Positions 18,033 to 29,350 are shown, counted from the stretch's first letter. The stretch: DNA of 64,000 nucleotides from Sinorhizobium kostiense (GCF_017874595.1 NZ_JAGILA010000007.1:124001-188000); one strand, 5' to 3'. The notes: generated by a model not told the origin, from the sequence alone. Numbers and translations are program-made.

Positions 18033-19394
18033 GTGTCGTTTGTTCGCAAAACAGCGTTGTGGGCGGCTGTTTCAACCAGCCTGTTGCTTGTGCCGCACGC
18101 CGTATCCGCCGAGACGATCTTCGGGGCGATGGCGAAGGCCTACGCGAACAACCCGGATCTGAACGCGGCCCGCGCTGGCCTGCGCGCCACTGACGAAGGG
18201 GTGCCAATCGCCAAGTCCGGATATCGGCCGCAGGTCTCCGCCACGGCAACCGGGACGCTGTCGCGTGTTGACCGGGAAGTCACCGGTAGCGAGGACCTTC
18301 ACAGCGGCCAGGTCGGAATCTCGATCACCCAGACGATCTTCGACGGGTTTCAGACGCTGAACAACGTCAGGGCGGCCGAGTCGAATGTCTTCTCGAGCCG
18401 GGAGACATTGAAGGCCAATGAGATCCAGATTCTTCTGACGGCCGCGCAGTCCTATGCGAATATCGTCCGCGACCAGCAGGTCGTCTCCATTCGGCGCCAG
18501 AACCTGGCCTTCCTCCGGGAGCAGCTGAACGCCGCCGAGGCGCGCCTCGATGTGGGCGAGGGCACCCGTACGGATGTGAGCCAGGCGCAAGCGGAATTGG
18601 CGCAAGCGCAGTCGCTGCTCGTCGCTGCCGTGGCGCAGCTCAAGCAGAGCGAAGCGGTCTATGTCCAGATCGTCGGTGCGGCCCCAACGGCGATCCGGCA
18701 GACCGGGCCCGCGACGAGGGGCATGCCGAGATCGCTGGACCAGGCCGTTGCCACGGGCCTGCGCGAGAATCCGCAGATCCTGGCGGCGCAATACTCGGTC
18801 GATTCGGCGGGCTTCCAGGTGAAATCGGCCGAAGGCACGATGCTGCCTGGCGTCGTTCTTCAAGGTGCGGTCACCCGGAACACCGGCAATGTCAATGCCG
18901 ACAACACCACCGCCAGTATTACGGCGCGTCTGGAAGTGCCGATCTATCAGGGCGGCGCTGAATACGGCCAGATCCGCCAGGCTAAGGAACGATTGGGCCA
19001 GCAGCGCATCCTCGTCGATTCGGCACGCGCTGAGGTGCAGCAGACCGTTGTCTCCGCGCATGCTCAGCTTGAATCGGCCCTTGCCCGCATCACCGCCAGT
19101 CGTTCGCAGATCTCCGCCGCCAATCTGGCGCTCGAGGGTGTCGTTGAAGAACGGAAGGTCGGCCAGCGCACCACGCTTGATGTGCTCGACGCGCAGCAGG
19201 ACGTGCTGATCGCGCGGGAGTCGCTGGCAGGCGCGCAGCGCGATGCTGTCGTTGCGAGCTATGCCCTGCTTGCGGCCATGGGCAGGCTGACCGTCAAGGT
19301 ACAGGGACTGCAGGTGGCGGAATATCGTCCCGAAGAGCACTACGAAGCCGTCAAGGACAAGTGGTTCGGCCTGCGCACCGTCGACGGGCGCTGA
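18033..19394 (+). CDS. tolC: TolC-family outer membrane channel protein
   Basis: An outer-membrane efflux/secretion duct, 453 residues, of the TolC family that docks with type I secretion and RND or MFS pumps. The signal peptide (RKTALWAAVSTSLLLVPHA...SAE) is followed by two similar halves with long coiled-coil helices. These include VDREVTGSEDL...ISITQTIFDGFQTLNNV in the first half and the conserved LEVPIYQGGAEYGQIRQAKE and VGQRTTLDVLDAQQD in the second. GTG 18033 has an excellent GGAGGT ribosome site. No adaptor or pump gene is adjacent, as expected for a general TolC serving several systems. Confidence 0.93.
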   Translation: MSFVRKTALWAAVSTSLLLVPHAVSAETIFGAMAKAYANNPDLNAARAGLRATDEGVPIAKSGYRPQVSATATGTLSRVDREVTGSEDLHSGQVGISITQTIFDGFQTLNNVRAAESNVFSSRETLKANEIQILLTAAQSYANIVRDQQVVSIRRQNLAFLREQLNAAEARLDVGEGTRTDVSQAQAELAQAQSLLVAAVAQLKQSEAVYVQIVGAAPTAIRQTGPATRGMPRSLDQAVATGLRENPQILAAQYSVDSAGFQVKSAEGTMLPGVVLQGAVTRNTGNVNADNTTASITARLEVPIYQGGAEYGQIRQAKERLGQQRILVDSARAEVQQTVVSAHAQLESALARITASRSQISAANLALEGVVEERKVGQRTTLDVLDAQQDVLIARESLAGAQRDAVVASYALLAAMGRLTVKVQGLQVAEYRPEEHYEAVKDKWFGLRTVDGR

Positions 19395-19657
19395 TTTATA
19401 CCGCCCGAGGTTCCCTGGGCGATCACATCGACGCAGCAGATCTCGAAGCGCCTCGCATTCGTTGGAATGTGGGGCGTTTTAGCTTTATGCAATTCCAGCC
19501 GCCAAGGCCGGCTCTGCCCCAAAAAACAAATCTGTGCAAGAATTTCCAAGGCTGATTCGCGGCGTTTGTTTCACCCGTGAAGTCACTTAAGGTTTGTGCG
19601 GAATCGGCACGCAGGCGCTGCGACCTGTGCCCGACCGCAGAGCAAACGAGGATTGAA

Positions 19658-20458
19658 ATGGCACAGCTCAACGTCGCACGAGAACCTTCGATGGATGAAA
19701 TTCTGGCATCCATTCGCAAGATCATCGAAAGCAATGAGACGGCGCCAGGCGCATCCTCCGCGCGACAAAGTTTCGATGAAACGACCGAGGACGAGATCGA
19801 ATTGACAATCGACTCGGAGATCGAGACCGCCGGGTTCCCTTCTTCGCAAGAGGGCATCATGTCGGCCGAGCGACCCTCGGCCAATGCAATCAACGCATCC
19901 CTTTCGGCTCCGGACGCCGCCGCAGTGCCGCCATCGCCGCTCTCTCTCGCCGATGTGGCGGCACGTGTCAGAGCGGCGTCCGAGCGCCATGCGGCAAGTT
20001 ACGCGGCACGCGAGCGGGAGGAGGAGATCCCAATGCAAGATAGTCCCTTGGTGACATCGCGCATGGCGGCCGTCGCTTCGTCCGCCGGCGCTGCGCCGAG
20101 CGTCGGTTCCGACGCCGCGCCCGATGCGACCACGCCGTCCTCGGAGCCGGCGCTTCCGGCGGCAGCCGAGGTGCCGGGACAGTCTGCACCGCCGCAGGCG
20201 GAAATTGCCAAAGCGGCTGGTGAGGGGGAGAAGGAAGGGGGCGCTATTGTGTCGCCCGCCGTCGGCCGGCAGGTTGCGCGTGCCTTCGACGATCTGGCGC
20301 ATGCGGTGGAACAGGGGCCGAGGCGCTCATTCGACGAGATCGCCGAAGCCATGCTTCGTCCGATGCTCCAGGAGTGGCTCGACGACAATCTGCCGACGCT
20401 GGTCGAGAAGCTGGTCCGCGAGGAAATCGAGCGCGTCGCGCGCGGTCCGAGGCGCTAA
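19658..20458 (+). CDS. popZ: Polar organizing protein PopZ (DUF2497 family)
   Basis: A 266-residue acidic, Pro/Ala-rich scaffold protein. Residues about 9-24 carry the conserved helix EPSMDEILASIRKIIE and the last ~60 residues the conserved helical domain (EAMLRPMLQEWLDDNLPTLV then EKLVREEIERVARG), joined by a long low-complexity linker. This is the PopZ layout known from Caulobacter and Agrobacterium, where the protein self-assembles at cell poles and gathers chromosome-segregation factors. It lies just before valS, the same neighbourhood as in those genera. ATG 19658 is chosen because the N-terminal helix begins eight residues in. Confidence 0.88.
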   Translation: MAQLNVAREPSMDEILASIRKIIESNETAPGASSARQSFDETTEDEIELTIDSEIETAGFPSSQEGIMSAERPSANAINASLSAPDAAAVPPSPLSLADVAARVRAASERHAASYAAREREEEIPMQDSPLVTSRMAAVASSAGAAPSVGSDAAPDATTPSSEPALPAAAEVPGQSAPPQAEIAKAAGEGEKEGGAIVSPAVGRQVARAFDDLAHAVEQGPRRSFDEIAEAMLRPMLQEWLDDNLPTLVEKLVREEIERVARGPRR

Positions 20459-20492
20459 AGTCTCCCTCTAAGAATGCCGTAGCGAGATGATG

Positions 20493-20520
20493 AAGGCTGC
20501 GTGCCGGACGCCGCCTTTTT
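20493..20520 (+). terminator. Terminator downstream of popZ
   Basis: The hairpin AAGGC-t-GCG with CGC-c-GCCTT, one internal mismatch, a 7-base loop and a T run at 20516-20520. It separates popZ from valS, which then needs its own promoter. Confidence 0.6.
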
Positions 20521-20598
20521 GCCCGCTTGTGTTGACTTGCGCCGGCCCATCCGGTTTACAGGACGCTGACATCAATCTCCAAAAGCGGCCCCCACAGA

Positions 20599-23439
20599 AT
20601 GCTTGACAAGACCTACGATTCCGCCTCCGTCGACCCGCGCATCGCAAAGAAGTGGGACGATGAAAACGCGTTTCGTGCCGGCGCGGGCGCAAAGCCGGGC
20701 GCAGAGCCTTTCTGCATCGTAATCCCGCCGCCGAACGTCACCGGTTCCCTGCACATGGGCCATGCGCTCAACAATACGCTGCAGGACGTCCTGGTTCGCT
20801 TCGAGCGCATGCGCGGCAAGGACGTGCTCTGGCAGCCGGGCATGGACCATGCCGGCATCGCGACGCAGATGGTCGTCGAGCGGAAACTGATGGAAACCCA
20901 GCAGCACCGCCGGCAGTTGGGTCGAGAAGCTTTCGTCGAGAAGGTCTGGGAGTGGAAAGCCGAATCCGGCGGGCAGATCTTCAATCAGTTGAAGCGGCTC
21001 GGCGCCTCCTGCGACTGGTCGCGCGAACGCTTCACGATGGATGAGGGGCTTTCCGAGGCCGTCATCGAGGTGTTCGTCAGCCTCTACAAGGATGGGCTGA
21101 TCTATCGCGACAAGCGCCTCGTCAACTGGGATCCGAAGCTTCAGACGGCGATTTCGGATATCGAGGTGGAGCAGGTCGAGGTCAACGGCAATCTGTGGCA
21201 CCTGCGCTATCCGCTGGAAGAGGGCGTCACCTATCAGCATCCGGTCGCCTTCGACGATGATGGCAATCCCACAGAATGGGAGACCAGAGACTATCTTGTC
21301 GTAGCAACGACCCGCCCGGAAACCATGCTCGGCGACACCGGCGTCGCGGTTCACCCGGACGACGCGCGTTACAAGGGTGTCGTCGGCAAGCACGTCATTC
21401 TGCCGATCGTCGGCCGGCGCATTCCGATCGTTGCTGACGAATATCCCGATCCGACGACCGGAACCGGGGCGGTGAAGATGACTCCGGCCCATGACTTCAA
21501 CGATTTCGAGGTCGGCAAGCGCCGCGGGCTGCGACTCGTCAACGTGTTGACCCCGGACGGCCGGGTCACGCTCAAGAACAATGAGGACTTCCTCGAAGGT
21601 CTCGACCATCCTGCAGCCCTCCATGGCGCATGGGATCAGCTGGAGGGCAAGGACAGGTTCGAGGCGCGCAGGCTGATCGTCGAGATTCTCGATGCGGCCG
21701 GTCTCGTCGATCACATCGAGCCGCACAAGCATGTGGTCCCGCATGGCGATCGCGGCGGCGTGCCGATCGAGCCGCGTCTGATGGAACAATGGTACGTCGA
21801 TGCCAAGACCTTGGCGAAGCCGGCGATCGCGGCGGTGCGTGAAGGTCGGACGACCTTCGTGCCGAAGAACTGGGAAAAGACTTACTTCGAATGGATGGAG
21901 AACATCCAGCCCTGGTGTATCTCACGGCAGCTCTGGTGGGGCCATCAGATACCGGCATGGTATGGTCCCGATGGACAGGTCTTCGTCGAAAGGACGGAGG
22001 AAGAGGCGCTGCACGCGGCGATCCAGCACTATATCGCCCATGAAGGGCCGATGAAGGCCTATGTCGAGGACCTGCTGGAAAACTTCAAGCCTGGCGAGAT
22101 CCTGACGCGCGAGGAGGATGTGCTCGATACCTGGTTCTCCTCGGCGCTCTGGCCGTTCTCGACGCTCGGTTGGCCAACGGAAACGCCGGAACTCGAAAAA
22201 TATTACCAGACCGATGTTCTGGTGACCGGTTTCGACATCATCTTCTTCTGGGTTGCCCGCATGATGATGATGGGGCTCCACTTCATGAAGGATGCGGACG
22301 GCACGCCGGTCGAACCTTTCCATACCGTCTATGTCCACGCGCTCGTCCGCGACAAGAACGGGCAGAAGATGTCGAAGTCGAAAGGCAACGTCATCGACCC
22401 GTTGGAGCTGATCGACGAGTACGGCGCCGACGCGCTGCGCTTCACACTGGCGATCATGGCGGCGCAGGGGCGTGACGTGAAGCTCGACCCGGCACGCATC
22501 GCCGGCTACCGCAACTTCGGCACCAAGCTTTGGAACGCCACGCGATTCGCCGAGATGAACGGCGCGACGAGCAGCGAAGGGTTCATTCCCGAAGCGACCG
22601 CGCTCACGGTCAACCGCTGGATCCTGACGGAGCTCTCGCGCACGATCCGCGATGTGACGGAGGCGATCGAGAATTACCGATTCAACGAGGCGGCCGGAAG
22701 CCTCTACCGCTTCGTATGGAACCAGTTCTGCGACTGGTATCTCGAGCTCTTGAAGCCGGTCTTCAATGGCGAGGACGAAGCCGCAAAGCGCGAAGCCCAG
22801 GCCTGCGTGGCTTATGTCCTGGACGAGATCTACAAGCTCCTGCACCCCTTCATGCCCTTCATGACCGAAGAGCTATGGGATAAGACGGCCGGCCCCGGCC
22901 GCGGGCGCACGACGCTGCTCTGCCATGCCGAATGGCCCGCGGCCTTCTATGCCGACGATGCCGCCGCGGACGAGATCAACTGGCTGATCGAGCTTGTCTC
23001 GGGTATTCGCTCGGTCCGCGCGGAAATGAACGTCCCTCCGGCGTCAATGGCACCGCTCGTGATCGTTGGCGCCAAGGGGCTGACCGGCGAGCGGCTCGAC
23101 CGGCATGCCTCTGCCATCAAGCGGCTGGCGAGGGTGGAGAGCATCGAGCATGCGGGCGCCGCGCCGCGCGGGAGTGCCCAGATCGTCATCGGCGAGGCAA
23201 CCGCCTGCCTCCCGCTCGGCAATCTGATCGATCTCGCGGCCGAAAAGTCCCGGCTCGAGAAAGCGATCGCCAAGGTCGAGGCCGAGCGGCAGAGGATTCT
23301 CGGCAAGCTCGCCAATGAGAAGTTTGTGGCCAACGCCAAGCCTGAGTTGGTAGAGGCCGAGCGCGAGCGGCTGGCGGAACTCGACCAGCAGCGGGACTCG
23401 CTCGGCGTCGCCTTGAGCCGTGTGGCGGAAGCGGGCTGA
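20599..23439 (+). CDS. valS: Valyl-tRNA synthetase
   Basis: A class I aminoacyl-tRNA synthetase of 946 residues that charges tRNA-Val. The HIGH motif appears as [18 protein letters not shown] (HMGH at 52-55) and the KMSKS motif at 590-594. The editing domain contains [17 protein letters not shown]. An anticodon-binding helical domain and a C-terminal coiled coil ([19 protein letters not shown]) complete the usual domain order. Length is normal for ValS. It begins 140 bp after popZ and ends in front of a strong terminator. Confidence 0.98.
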   Translation: MLDKTYDSASVDPRIAKKWDDENAFRAGAGAKPGAEPFCIVIPPPNVTGSLHMGHALNNTLQDVLVRFERMRGKDVLWQPGMDHAGIATQMVVERKLMETQQHRRQLGREAFVEKVWEWKAESGGQIFNQLKRLGASCDWSRERFTMDEGLSEAVIEVFVSLYKDGLIYRDKRLVNWDPKLQTAISDIEVEQVEVNGNLWHLRYPLEEGVTYQHPVAFDDDGNPTEWETRDYLVVATTRPETMLGDTGVAVHPDDARYKGVVGKHVILPIVGRRIPIVADEYPDPTTGTGAVKMTPAHDFNDFEVGKRRGLRLVNVLTPDGRVTLKNNEDFLEGLDHPAALHGAWDQLEGKDRFEARRLIVEILDAAGLVDHIEPHKHVVPHGDRGGVPIEPRLMEQWYVDAKTLAKPAIAAVREGRTTFVPKNWEKTYFEWMENIQPWCISRQLWWGHQIPAWYGPDGQVFVERTEEEALHAAIQHYIAHEGPMKAYVEDLLENFKPGEILTREEDVLDTWFSSALWPFSTLGWPTETPELEKYYQTDVLVTGFDIIFFWVARMMMMGLHFMKDADGTPVEPFHTVYVHALVRDKNGQKMSKSKGNVIDPLELIDEYGADALRFTLAIMAAQGRDVKLDPARIAGYRNFGTKLWNATRFAEMNGATSSEGFIPEATALTVNRWILTELSRTIRDVTEAIENYRFNEAAGSLYRFVWNQFCDWYLELLKPVFNGEDEAAKREAQACVAYVLDEIYKLLHPFMPFMTEELWDKTAGPGRGRTTLLCHAEWPAAFYADDAAADEINWLIELVSGIRSVRAEMNVPPASMAPLVIVGAKGLTGERLDRHASAIKRLARVESIEHAGAAPRGSAQIVIGEATACLPLGNLIDLAAEKSRLEKAIAKVEAERQRILGKLANEKFVANAKPELVEAERERLAELDQQRDSLGVALSRVAEAG

Positions 23440-23468
23440 CCCGCTCCCATGCTGAGGGAAAATAAGAT

Positions 23469-23495
23469 CCCGCGGTAGCGATGCCGCGGGTTTTT
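23469..23495 (+). terminator. Terminator downstream of valS
   Basis: Perfect 7-bp stem CCCGCGG (23469-23475) with CCGCGGG (23484-23490) and a T run directly after (23491-23495). Confidence 0.85.
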
Positions 23496-23872
23496 CTTTG
23501 CTTCAAACCCGAGTCGGCTTTCGCGCGGTTGAGAATAACCAAGTCACACGCTTAGGCTTTAAAGCTCGCCTGGACAAGGACGGCGCGGCACGGCAGTCCG
23601 CAAAAAGCAAAGTTGTTGTTCCTGTGTCACACACTGCGATCAAATTGGAATAAAAATCTGCTGATGAAGTTGAAAACCGACGTCAGTAGAACTTTCTTCT
23701 GATTTCCTAAGTTCATGTCCGAATCATGAAATTCTTACGTAAATTTGATGGCCCGGTTTGTCGGGTTAAGCGCGGACGTGCTGTTTGCCATTTGACGTTC
23801 TCGTAAGGAATATTCCGTCAACTGCGGACCGGGATGAATTGTCGCAGTCGTGAATTGCAGGGGAGGAGCTGA
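23496..23872. other. valS-fadL intergenic region
   Basis: No gene is recognised. It is AT-richer than its surroundings and should hold the fadL promoter. A GGGGAGGAG ribosome site lies just before the fadL start. Confidence 0.5.
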
Positions 23873-25111
23873 ATGGCTCGAAAAGAACTGAAGAAGGGCG
23901 TTCTGACGGCGGTCGCCGGGCTGCTCGTGGCGTCGGCTGCACAGGCCGGGGGCCTCGAGCGCGGCGGCTACAATATCGATCTGCTGTTCGATCCTTCGGA
24001 TTACGCGGTTGAAGGCACGGCAACCTATGTCAACCCGCAGCGCAAGCTGAAGAATGTAGTGGATACGGACACTGAATTTACAAATCCGTTCACAGACGAA
24101 TTCGGTGGCGGCAACCTGAACTCCCGCCCCAATCGCGCAGACGACACGGAGAGCTATTGGGTACCTAGAATCGGTTTCAAGGCTGCCTTGGGTGACAGTG
24201 TCGACTGTATGGCGGACTATTCGCAGCCTTGGGGGGCTCACGCCAATCCTGGTATCAACTGGGCCGGCGCTAACCACAACATCGAAACCAAGGTTGAAAG
24301 CGACAATTACGCTGCCACCTGCTCTTACAAGTGGCAGATGGGGACCGGCTTCATTCGAGTGATCGGTGGCGTCTTCTACCAGGAAGTCAGTGGGTTCAAG
24401 GAGCGACTTGTCCAGGATCCCGTTGTGCTGGGCGGGCTTTCAGGCGTCGGCCGCCTTGAACTCGAGGATAGTGGCTGGGGGTGGCGTACCGGTGTTGCCT
24501 ACGAAATCCCCGAGTACGCAATGCGGGCGAGTCTCGTTTACAATAGCGCTGTAGACCTCGATAGCCTGGACGGCTTTATTGATATAACCAACGTGGGCCT
24601 CACTAAATATGATGTCCAGGGGTCCGCATCAATGCCGGATTCACTGGAACTCAAGCTTCAATCCGGCATAGCGCCCGACTGGCTCGCCTTCGGTTCGGTA
24701 AAATGGACCGACTGGAGCCAGTTGCAGGTGATCAAATTCTGCCCAGGCACCGTCACGAATACTACGCCATGTACCAGCCTCGATCTTCTTTACCGCGATG
24801 GCTGGACGATCACGGGTGGTATCGGTCACAAATTCAATGACCAATGGAGCGGCGCGCTAAGCTTGACCTGGGATCGCGGTACCAGCACCGGGATAGGGGC
24901 GCAGACGGACACTTGGACGCTCGGTGCCGGTGTATCCTACACCCCGACAGAAAACGTGGAGCTTCGGTTCGCTGGTGCGGCAGGCATCTTGACCAGCGGC
25001 AGTTCCGGGACGAAGACCTATCAAGGTGAGACCTACGGTACCGACGTCGCCTACGACTTCGACAACGACTTCGTTGGCGCTATCTCCACGTCACTGAAAG
25101 TCAAATTCTGA
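23873..25111 (+). CDS. fadL: FadL/OmpP1/TodX-family outer membrane transporter
   Basis: A 412-residue outer-membrane beta-barrel of the family that takes up long-chain fatty acids and other hydrophobic ligands. The signal peptide (MARKELKKGVLTAVAGLLV, cut near AQA-GG) is followed by an N-terminal hatch-like segment. Barrel strands include PDSLELKLQSGIAPDWLAFG, WTDWSQLQVI and WTITGGIGHKFNDQWSGALS, and the chain ends with the Phe-terminal strand ISTSLKVKF. Rhizobial FadL homologues have been linked to import of long-chain acyl-homoserine lactones; whether this one does so is inference. ATG 23873 has GGGGAGGAG upstream. It stands alone between two terminators. Confidence 0.85.
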   Translation: MARKELKKGVLTAVAGLLVASAAQAGGLERGGYNIDLLFDPSDYAVEGTATYVNPQRKLKNVVDTDTEFTNPFTDEFGGGNLNSRPNRADDTESYWVPRIGFKAALGDSVDCMADYSQPWGAHANPGINWAGANHNIETKVESDNYAATCSYKWQMGTGFIRVIGGVFYQEVSGFKERLVQDPVVLGGLSGVGRLELEDSGWGWRTGVAYEIPEYAMRASLVYNSAVDLDSLDGFIDITNVGLTKYDVQGSASMPDSLELKLQSGIAPDWLAFGSVKWTDWSQLQVIKFCPGTVTNTTPCTSLDLLYRDGWTITGGIGHKFNDQWSGALSLTWDRGTSTGIGAQTDTWTLGAGVSYTPTENVELRFAGAAGILTSGSSGTKTYQGETYGTDVAYDFDNDFVGAISTSLKVKF

Positions 25112-25132
25112 TCCTCTTCCTCAGATGTTCGA

Positions 25133-25158
25133 GGCCCGGCCCCTTCGCCGGGCCTTTT
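25133..25158 (+). terminator. Terminator downstream of fadL
   Basis: Perfect 8-bp stem GGCCCGGC (25133-25140) with GCCGGGCC (25147-25154) followed by TTTT. Confidence 0.85.
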
Positions 25159-25559
25159 GCCATGGGTCACTGCTTGCGGCTTATAAGCAATTGTGAATGT
25201 GACGATTCAGCAACACATTAATCGCTATGGTTTTGCTAGTGTAGCGCGCGGATCGATCATGTCCATTTCCCGCCACAAAATGAGAGCACCGATGATAGCG
25301 ACAAACGTGCGAACGAGGACTGTGCTTGCGTTTGAGGTTGGCTGAGTTTGTGTGCTGTCGTGACATCCCCTGGCAATCGGCGTGTGATGCGCAGCGGGCC
25401 TAGTGCTGGCTGCGGGGTGGCGAATGCGTGCGGCGCCCGGCATGACCGGGCGGAGTCGACCTCGGTGAATGCTCGCATGACGGTGCGCCGTCTGCGGGTC
25501 GATGCTTGCAGCGGTGGTGGGTTCGGCGTGGCCGGCTGGAACGAAAGAAGCTGATTGTG
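25159..25559. other. Long leader region before exoR
   Basis: About 400 bp without a convincing gene. The short frames here show no family resemblance. It presumably carries the exoR promoter and any ChvI or autoregulatory sites, but I cannot point to a motif with confidence. Confidence 0.5.
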
Positions 25560-26357
25560 ATGTGCGCAGGGGAATTCAGATCGCTGAGGGTTGCGGTGCT
25601 TGGCATGTCGCTGGCAGTGGGCGCAACCACGGCATGGCCGGCCAGGGCGTTCGATCCGGGCGCGGGCGTAACCAAGGAGTCAGGGCCGTTCGCGCTCTTC
25701 AAGTTCGGCTTTTCCGCCTACAAGGACGGTCGGAAGGACGAGGCGGTCGAGGCCTATCGTTACGCCGCCGAAAAGGGGCACACGGGCTCCCGCTGGGCTC
25801 TCGCCAACATGTACGCCTATGGCGACGGCGTCGCTGAAAACGACCTCGAAGCGTTCAAGATCTATAGCGAAATCGCGCAGCAGGGTGTTGAGCCGGGTTC
25901 CGAGGACACGGGTTATTTCGTCAACGCGCTGATCTCCCTAGCCGGCTACTACCGGCGCGGCATCCCGGATAGTCCGGTGCAGGTTGACCTGACGCGGGCA
26001 CGCCAGTTGTACTTCCAGGCCGCCTCGACCTTCGGCATCGCCGAGGCGCAGTTCCAGCTAGCTCGTATGCTGCTTTCCGGCGAGGGCGGCAGCGTCAACG
26101 TCCAACAGGCCAAGAAATGGCTGAATCGGGCGCGCAAGAACGGTCACGCCGGTGCCATGGGCGTGTTCGGCAGCGTCATTTTCCAGGAAGGCCAGATCGT
26201 CCGTGGTCTCGCATACATGACCGCAGCGCTCGACCAGTGTTCGCCGAAGGAACGCTCTTGGCTGCAGCCCATGCAGGAACAGGCCTTCTCACTGGCGAGC
26301 GAGGACGACCGCCGCGTCGCGATCTCGATGGCGCAGAACATGCACCTTCACCAATAA
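25560..26357 (+). CDS. exoR: ExoR, periplasmic Sel1-repeat regulator of exopolysaccharide synthesis
   Basis: A 265-residue secreted protein closely matching my recollection of Sinorhizobium ExoR. The signal peptide (SLRVAVLGMSLAVGATTAW, cut after ARA before FDPGAG) is followed by Sel1-like repeats such as DEAVEAYRYAAEKGHTGSRW, ALANMYAYGDGVAENDLEAF and VNVQQAKKWLNRARKNGHAG. In Sinorhizobium, ExoR binds the periplasmic part of sensor kinase ExoS and holds the ExoS/ChvI system off; its breakdown switches on succinoglycan and represses motility. ATG 25560 (MCAGEFRS) fits the known N-terminus; the upstream open frame is not supported. It converges on xthA, 27 bp away. Confidence 0.93.
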   Translation: MCAGEFRSLRVAVLGMSLAVGATTAWPARAFDPGAGVTKESGPFALFKFGFSAYKDGRKDEAVEAYRYAAEKGHTGSRWALANMYAYGDGVAENDLEAFKIYSEIAQQGVEPGSEDTGYFVNALISLAGYYRRGIPDSPVQVDLTRARQLYFQAASTFGIAEAQFQLARMLLSGEGGSVNVQQAKKWLNRARKNGHAGAMGVFGSVIFQEGQIVRGLAYMTAALDQCSPKERSWLQPMQEQAFSLASEDDRRVAISMAQNMHLHQ

Positions 26358-26384
26358 GGCGCGGGGCTATCCCGAGTAGCCGCT

Positions 26385-27179
<795 letters not shown>

Positions 27180-27431
27180 AACAGCATTTGCCCTTCTTCT
27201 TGGGGAGGCCTAGGTCAGAATCGTTGTAGCGGGTGCAGCGTCACGCGTCCATTGAGATGCGCGATGAGCCCCGAGGTCTGGAACCCGCATCGGGAATCAT
27301 TCAGTCGAAATTCTCCCGAGAAACCCGATAGATGCAACAATCATCCTATCGTCGTTGGAACGCACCCGAGCCGGGCTCATGGCCGCCGCACAGGAATTGA
27401 TTCCGCTTTCTGTGCGTCTATAGTCCCGCGC

Positions 27432-28895
27432 ATGATTGAGTTCATCGAGAATTATTGGCCGCACTTTCTGGCGCTCCTGTCGTTCGCACTGGGCGCGCCA
27501 GCGATCTTACACGCAGCGATGACAAAGGAGGATGTCCGCGCGGCCGCCGGCTGGGTCGGTGTGATTCTGCTGTCGCCGATCGTTGGCGCGGCGATCTACG
27601 CGGTCGCCGGCATCAACCGGATGCGCCGATCGTCACTCGGTCTACAGCGGTCGCTGTTGCGCTCCAACGGCCCCGATCCGTTCCTTCGTTTCGACGTCAG
27701 TCACGAACAGGTGGCGATCCGGTTCGGCCATCGCTTTGCGGCGATGAAGATCCTGGGAGACCGGGTCTCTCGTTTTGCGATGTCGACGGGCAATCACATC
27801 ACCATGCTGGAGGGGGGTGACGATGTCTACGGGGCAATGCTCACGGAGATCGCCGAAGCGCGCCGGAGCATTTTGTTGGAAAGCTATATCTTCGATCGCG
27901 ACCACATCGGGCTGCGCTTCGCCGATGCGCTCGTTGCCGCCATGAAGCGCGGCGTCAGTGTGCGGGTGCTGATCGACGCGGTCGGGGCCCGCTACTCCGT
28001 CCCGAGCATTGTCGGATATCTGTTGGAAAAGGGGGTGCCGACCGCGGTCTTCAACGGCAACATCATCATGGGCCTGAGATTGCCCTATGCCAATCTCAGG
28101 ACACATCGCAAGATCCTCCTGGTCGATGGCGCGGTGGCCTTTACCGGAGGCATGAACATCCGCGCGGGATTCACGACTGAAATCGCGGGTGGCGAGGCCG
28201 CCTTCGATACGCATTTCCGTGTGACAGGGCCGATCGTCGCCGACATCTTCCAGGTCGCGGCGGAGGACTGGCAATTCGCCAGCGGCGAGATTCTGGCAGG
28301 CGACGCCTGGCAACTGCCGGAAACCGAGACGCTCGAAGGCGTGCCCTCGGTGCTGATGCGGGCCGTTCCTACCGGACCCGACAATACCAACGAAACCAAT
28401 CACAAGATGCTGATGGGAGCATTCTCGATTGCGCGCAAGCATATACGGCTGATGTCGCCCTATTTTCTGCCGGACAGGGAACTCATCAGCGCCTTGGTAA
28501 CGGCCGCACGCAGGGGGGTCGAGGTGGACATCGTCGTTCCCGCCGTCAACAATCTCACCCTCGTGGACCGAGCGATGACAGCGCAGTTCGATCAGGTTTT
28601 GAAGGGCCATTGCCGCGTGTGGCGGGCAAAAGGGGCCTTCAACCATTCAAAGCTAATCGTCGTCGACGGGCATTGGGCCTTTGTCGGATCGAGCAATCTC
28701 GATCCACGCTCACTGCGGCTGAACTTCGAGATCGATCTCGAGATCGTTGACGAAGCCTTTTCGCAGGCGCTGAACGAGAAGATCTGCGCGTTACGCTCAA
28801 CGGCAGATGAGGTGACACTCGCGACCCTGAAGGAGGAGCCTTTCCTCAGCCGCCTCGCCAATCGTCTGCTCTGGCTCGGCTCGCCATATCTCTAG
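27432..28895 (+). CDS. cls: Cardiolipin synthase, phospholipase D family
   Basis: A 487-residue inner-membrane enzyme that joins two phosphatidylglycerols to form cardiolipin. Two N-terminal membrane helices (about residues 8-25 and 35-60) are followed by two PLD domains, each with an HxKx4D active site: HRKILLVD at residues 225-232 and HSKLIVVD at 405-412. Both are intact, as are the trailing GG and GSSN residues. ATG 27432 gives the standard short N-terminus; the frame is open for 60 more codons upstream without family similarity. The ribosome site is weak. Confidence 0.94.
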   Translation: MIEFIENYWPHFLALLSFALGAPAILHAAMTKEDVRAAAGWVGVILLSPIVGAAIYAVAGINRMRRSSLGLQRSLLRSNGPDPFLRFDVSHEQVAIRFGHRFAAMKILGDRVSRFAMSTGNHITMLEGGDDVYGAMLTEIAEARRSILLESYIFDRDHIGLRFADALVAAMKRGVSVRVLIDAVGARYSVPSIVGYLLEKGVPTAVFNGNIIMGLRLPYANLRTHRKILLVDGAVAFTGGMNIRAGFTTEIAGGEAAFDTHFRVTGPIVADIFQVAAEDWQFASGEILAGDAWQLPETETLEGVPSVLMRAVPTGPDNTNETNHKMLMGAFSIARKHIRLMSPYFLPDRELISALVTAARRGVEVDIVVPAVNNLTLVDRAMTAQFDQVLKGHCRVWRAKGAFNHSKLIVVDGHWAFVGSSNLDPRSLRLNFEIDLEIVDEAFSQALNEKICALRSTADEVTLATLKEEPFLSRLANRLLWLGSPYL

Positions 28896-28970
28896 ACCGA
28901 ACCAGTCGAGCGCTTCAGCCAACCCGAACGGCCGGAATGTTTCCATTCAGATATGAAAGGCTCTGTCATA

Positions 28971-29303
28971 TCAGATCGAAAAACTCGTGCCGCAGCCACA
29001 GCTTGCGACCGCGTTCGGATTCTTGATCTGAAAGGATTGGCCGAGCAGATTGTCGACAAAGTCGATTTCCGAGCCGCCCATGTAAACCAGCGACAGGCTG
29101 TCGATCAGGACCTTGGCATTGCCCTTTTCAAGAACGAGGTCGTCTTCGTTCTCCTTGTCCACCAGGTCGAACTTGTAGGAGAAGCCGGAGCAGCCGCCGC
29201 CTTCGACGGAGACGCGCATCGCAGTCTTGTCGTTTTCGGCTTGGAGTATGGCCGCGATTCGCTTTGCCGCCGCGTCCGAAAGGGTGATTGGTTCCTGCAT
29301 CAT
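28971..29303 (-). CDS. erpA: A-type iron-sulfur carrier (ErpA/IscA family)
   Basis: A 110-residue protein that hands Fe-S clusters to apo-enzymes. The three ligand cysteines of the A-type family are present: Cys38 in GGGCSGFSY, and Cys102 and Cys104 in SCGCGTSF. The sequence [16 protein letters not shown] opens the fold. ATG 29303 has AGGAGG upstream; the second codon is also ATG. It is transcribed away from dgt with a RIME-like repeat between them. Whether it acts as ErpA, IscA or SufA in this organism cannot be told from sequence alone. Confidence 0.93.
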   Translation of the reverse strand: MMQEPITLSDAAAKRIAAILQAENDKTAMRVSVEGGGCSGFSYKFDLVDKENEDDLVLEKGNAKVLIDSLSLVYMGGSEIDFVDNLLGQSFQIKNPNAVASCGCGTSFSI

Positions 29304-29350
29304 GTCTGCCTCCTGCCGGGGTCAAGATCCGGAGAGATTTCGCTGCCGTC

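Noticed and set aside
26358..26384. Intrinsic terminator between exoR and xthA
   Set aside because: A weak dyad (gcggggcta/tagccgc) exists, but there is no T run on either side.
28950..28972. Terminator between cls and erpA (GATATGA/TCATATC dyad)
   Set aside because: The stem is AT-rich, lacks a T run and overlaps the erpA stop.
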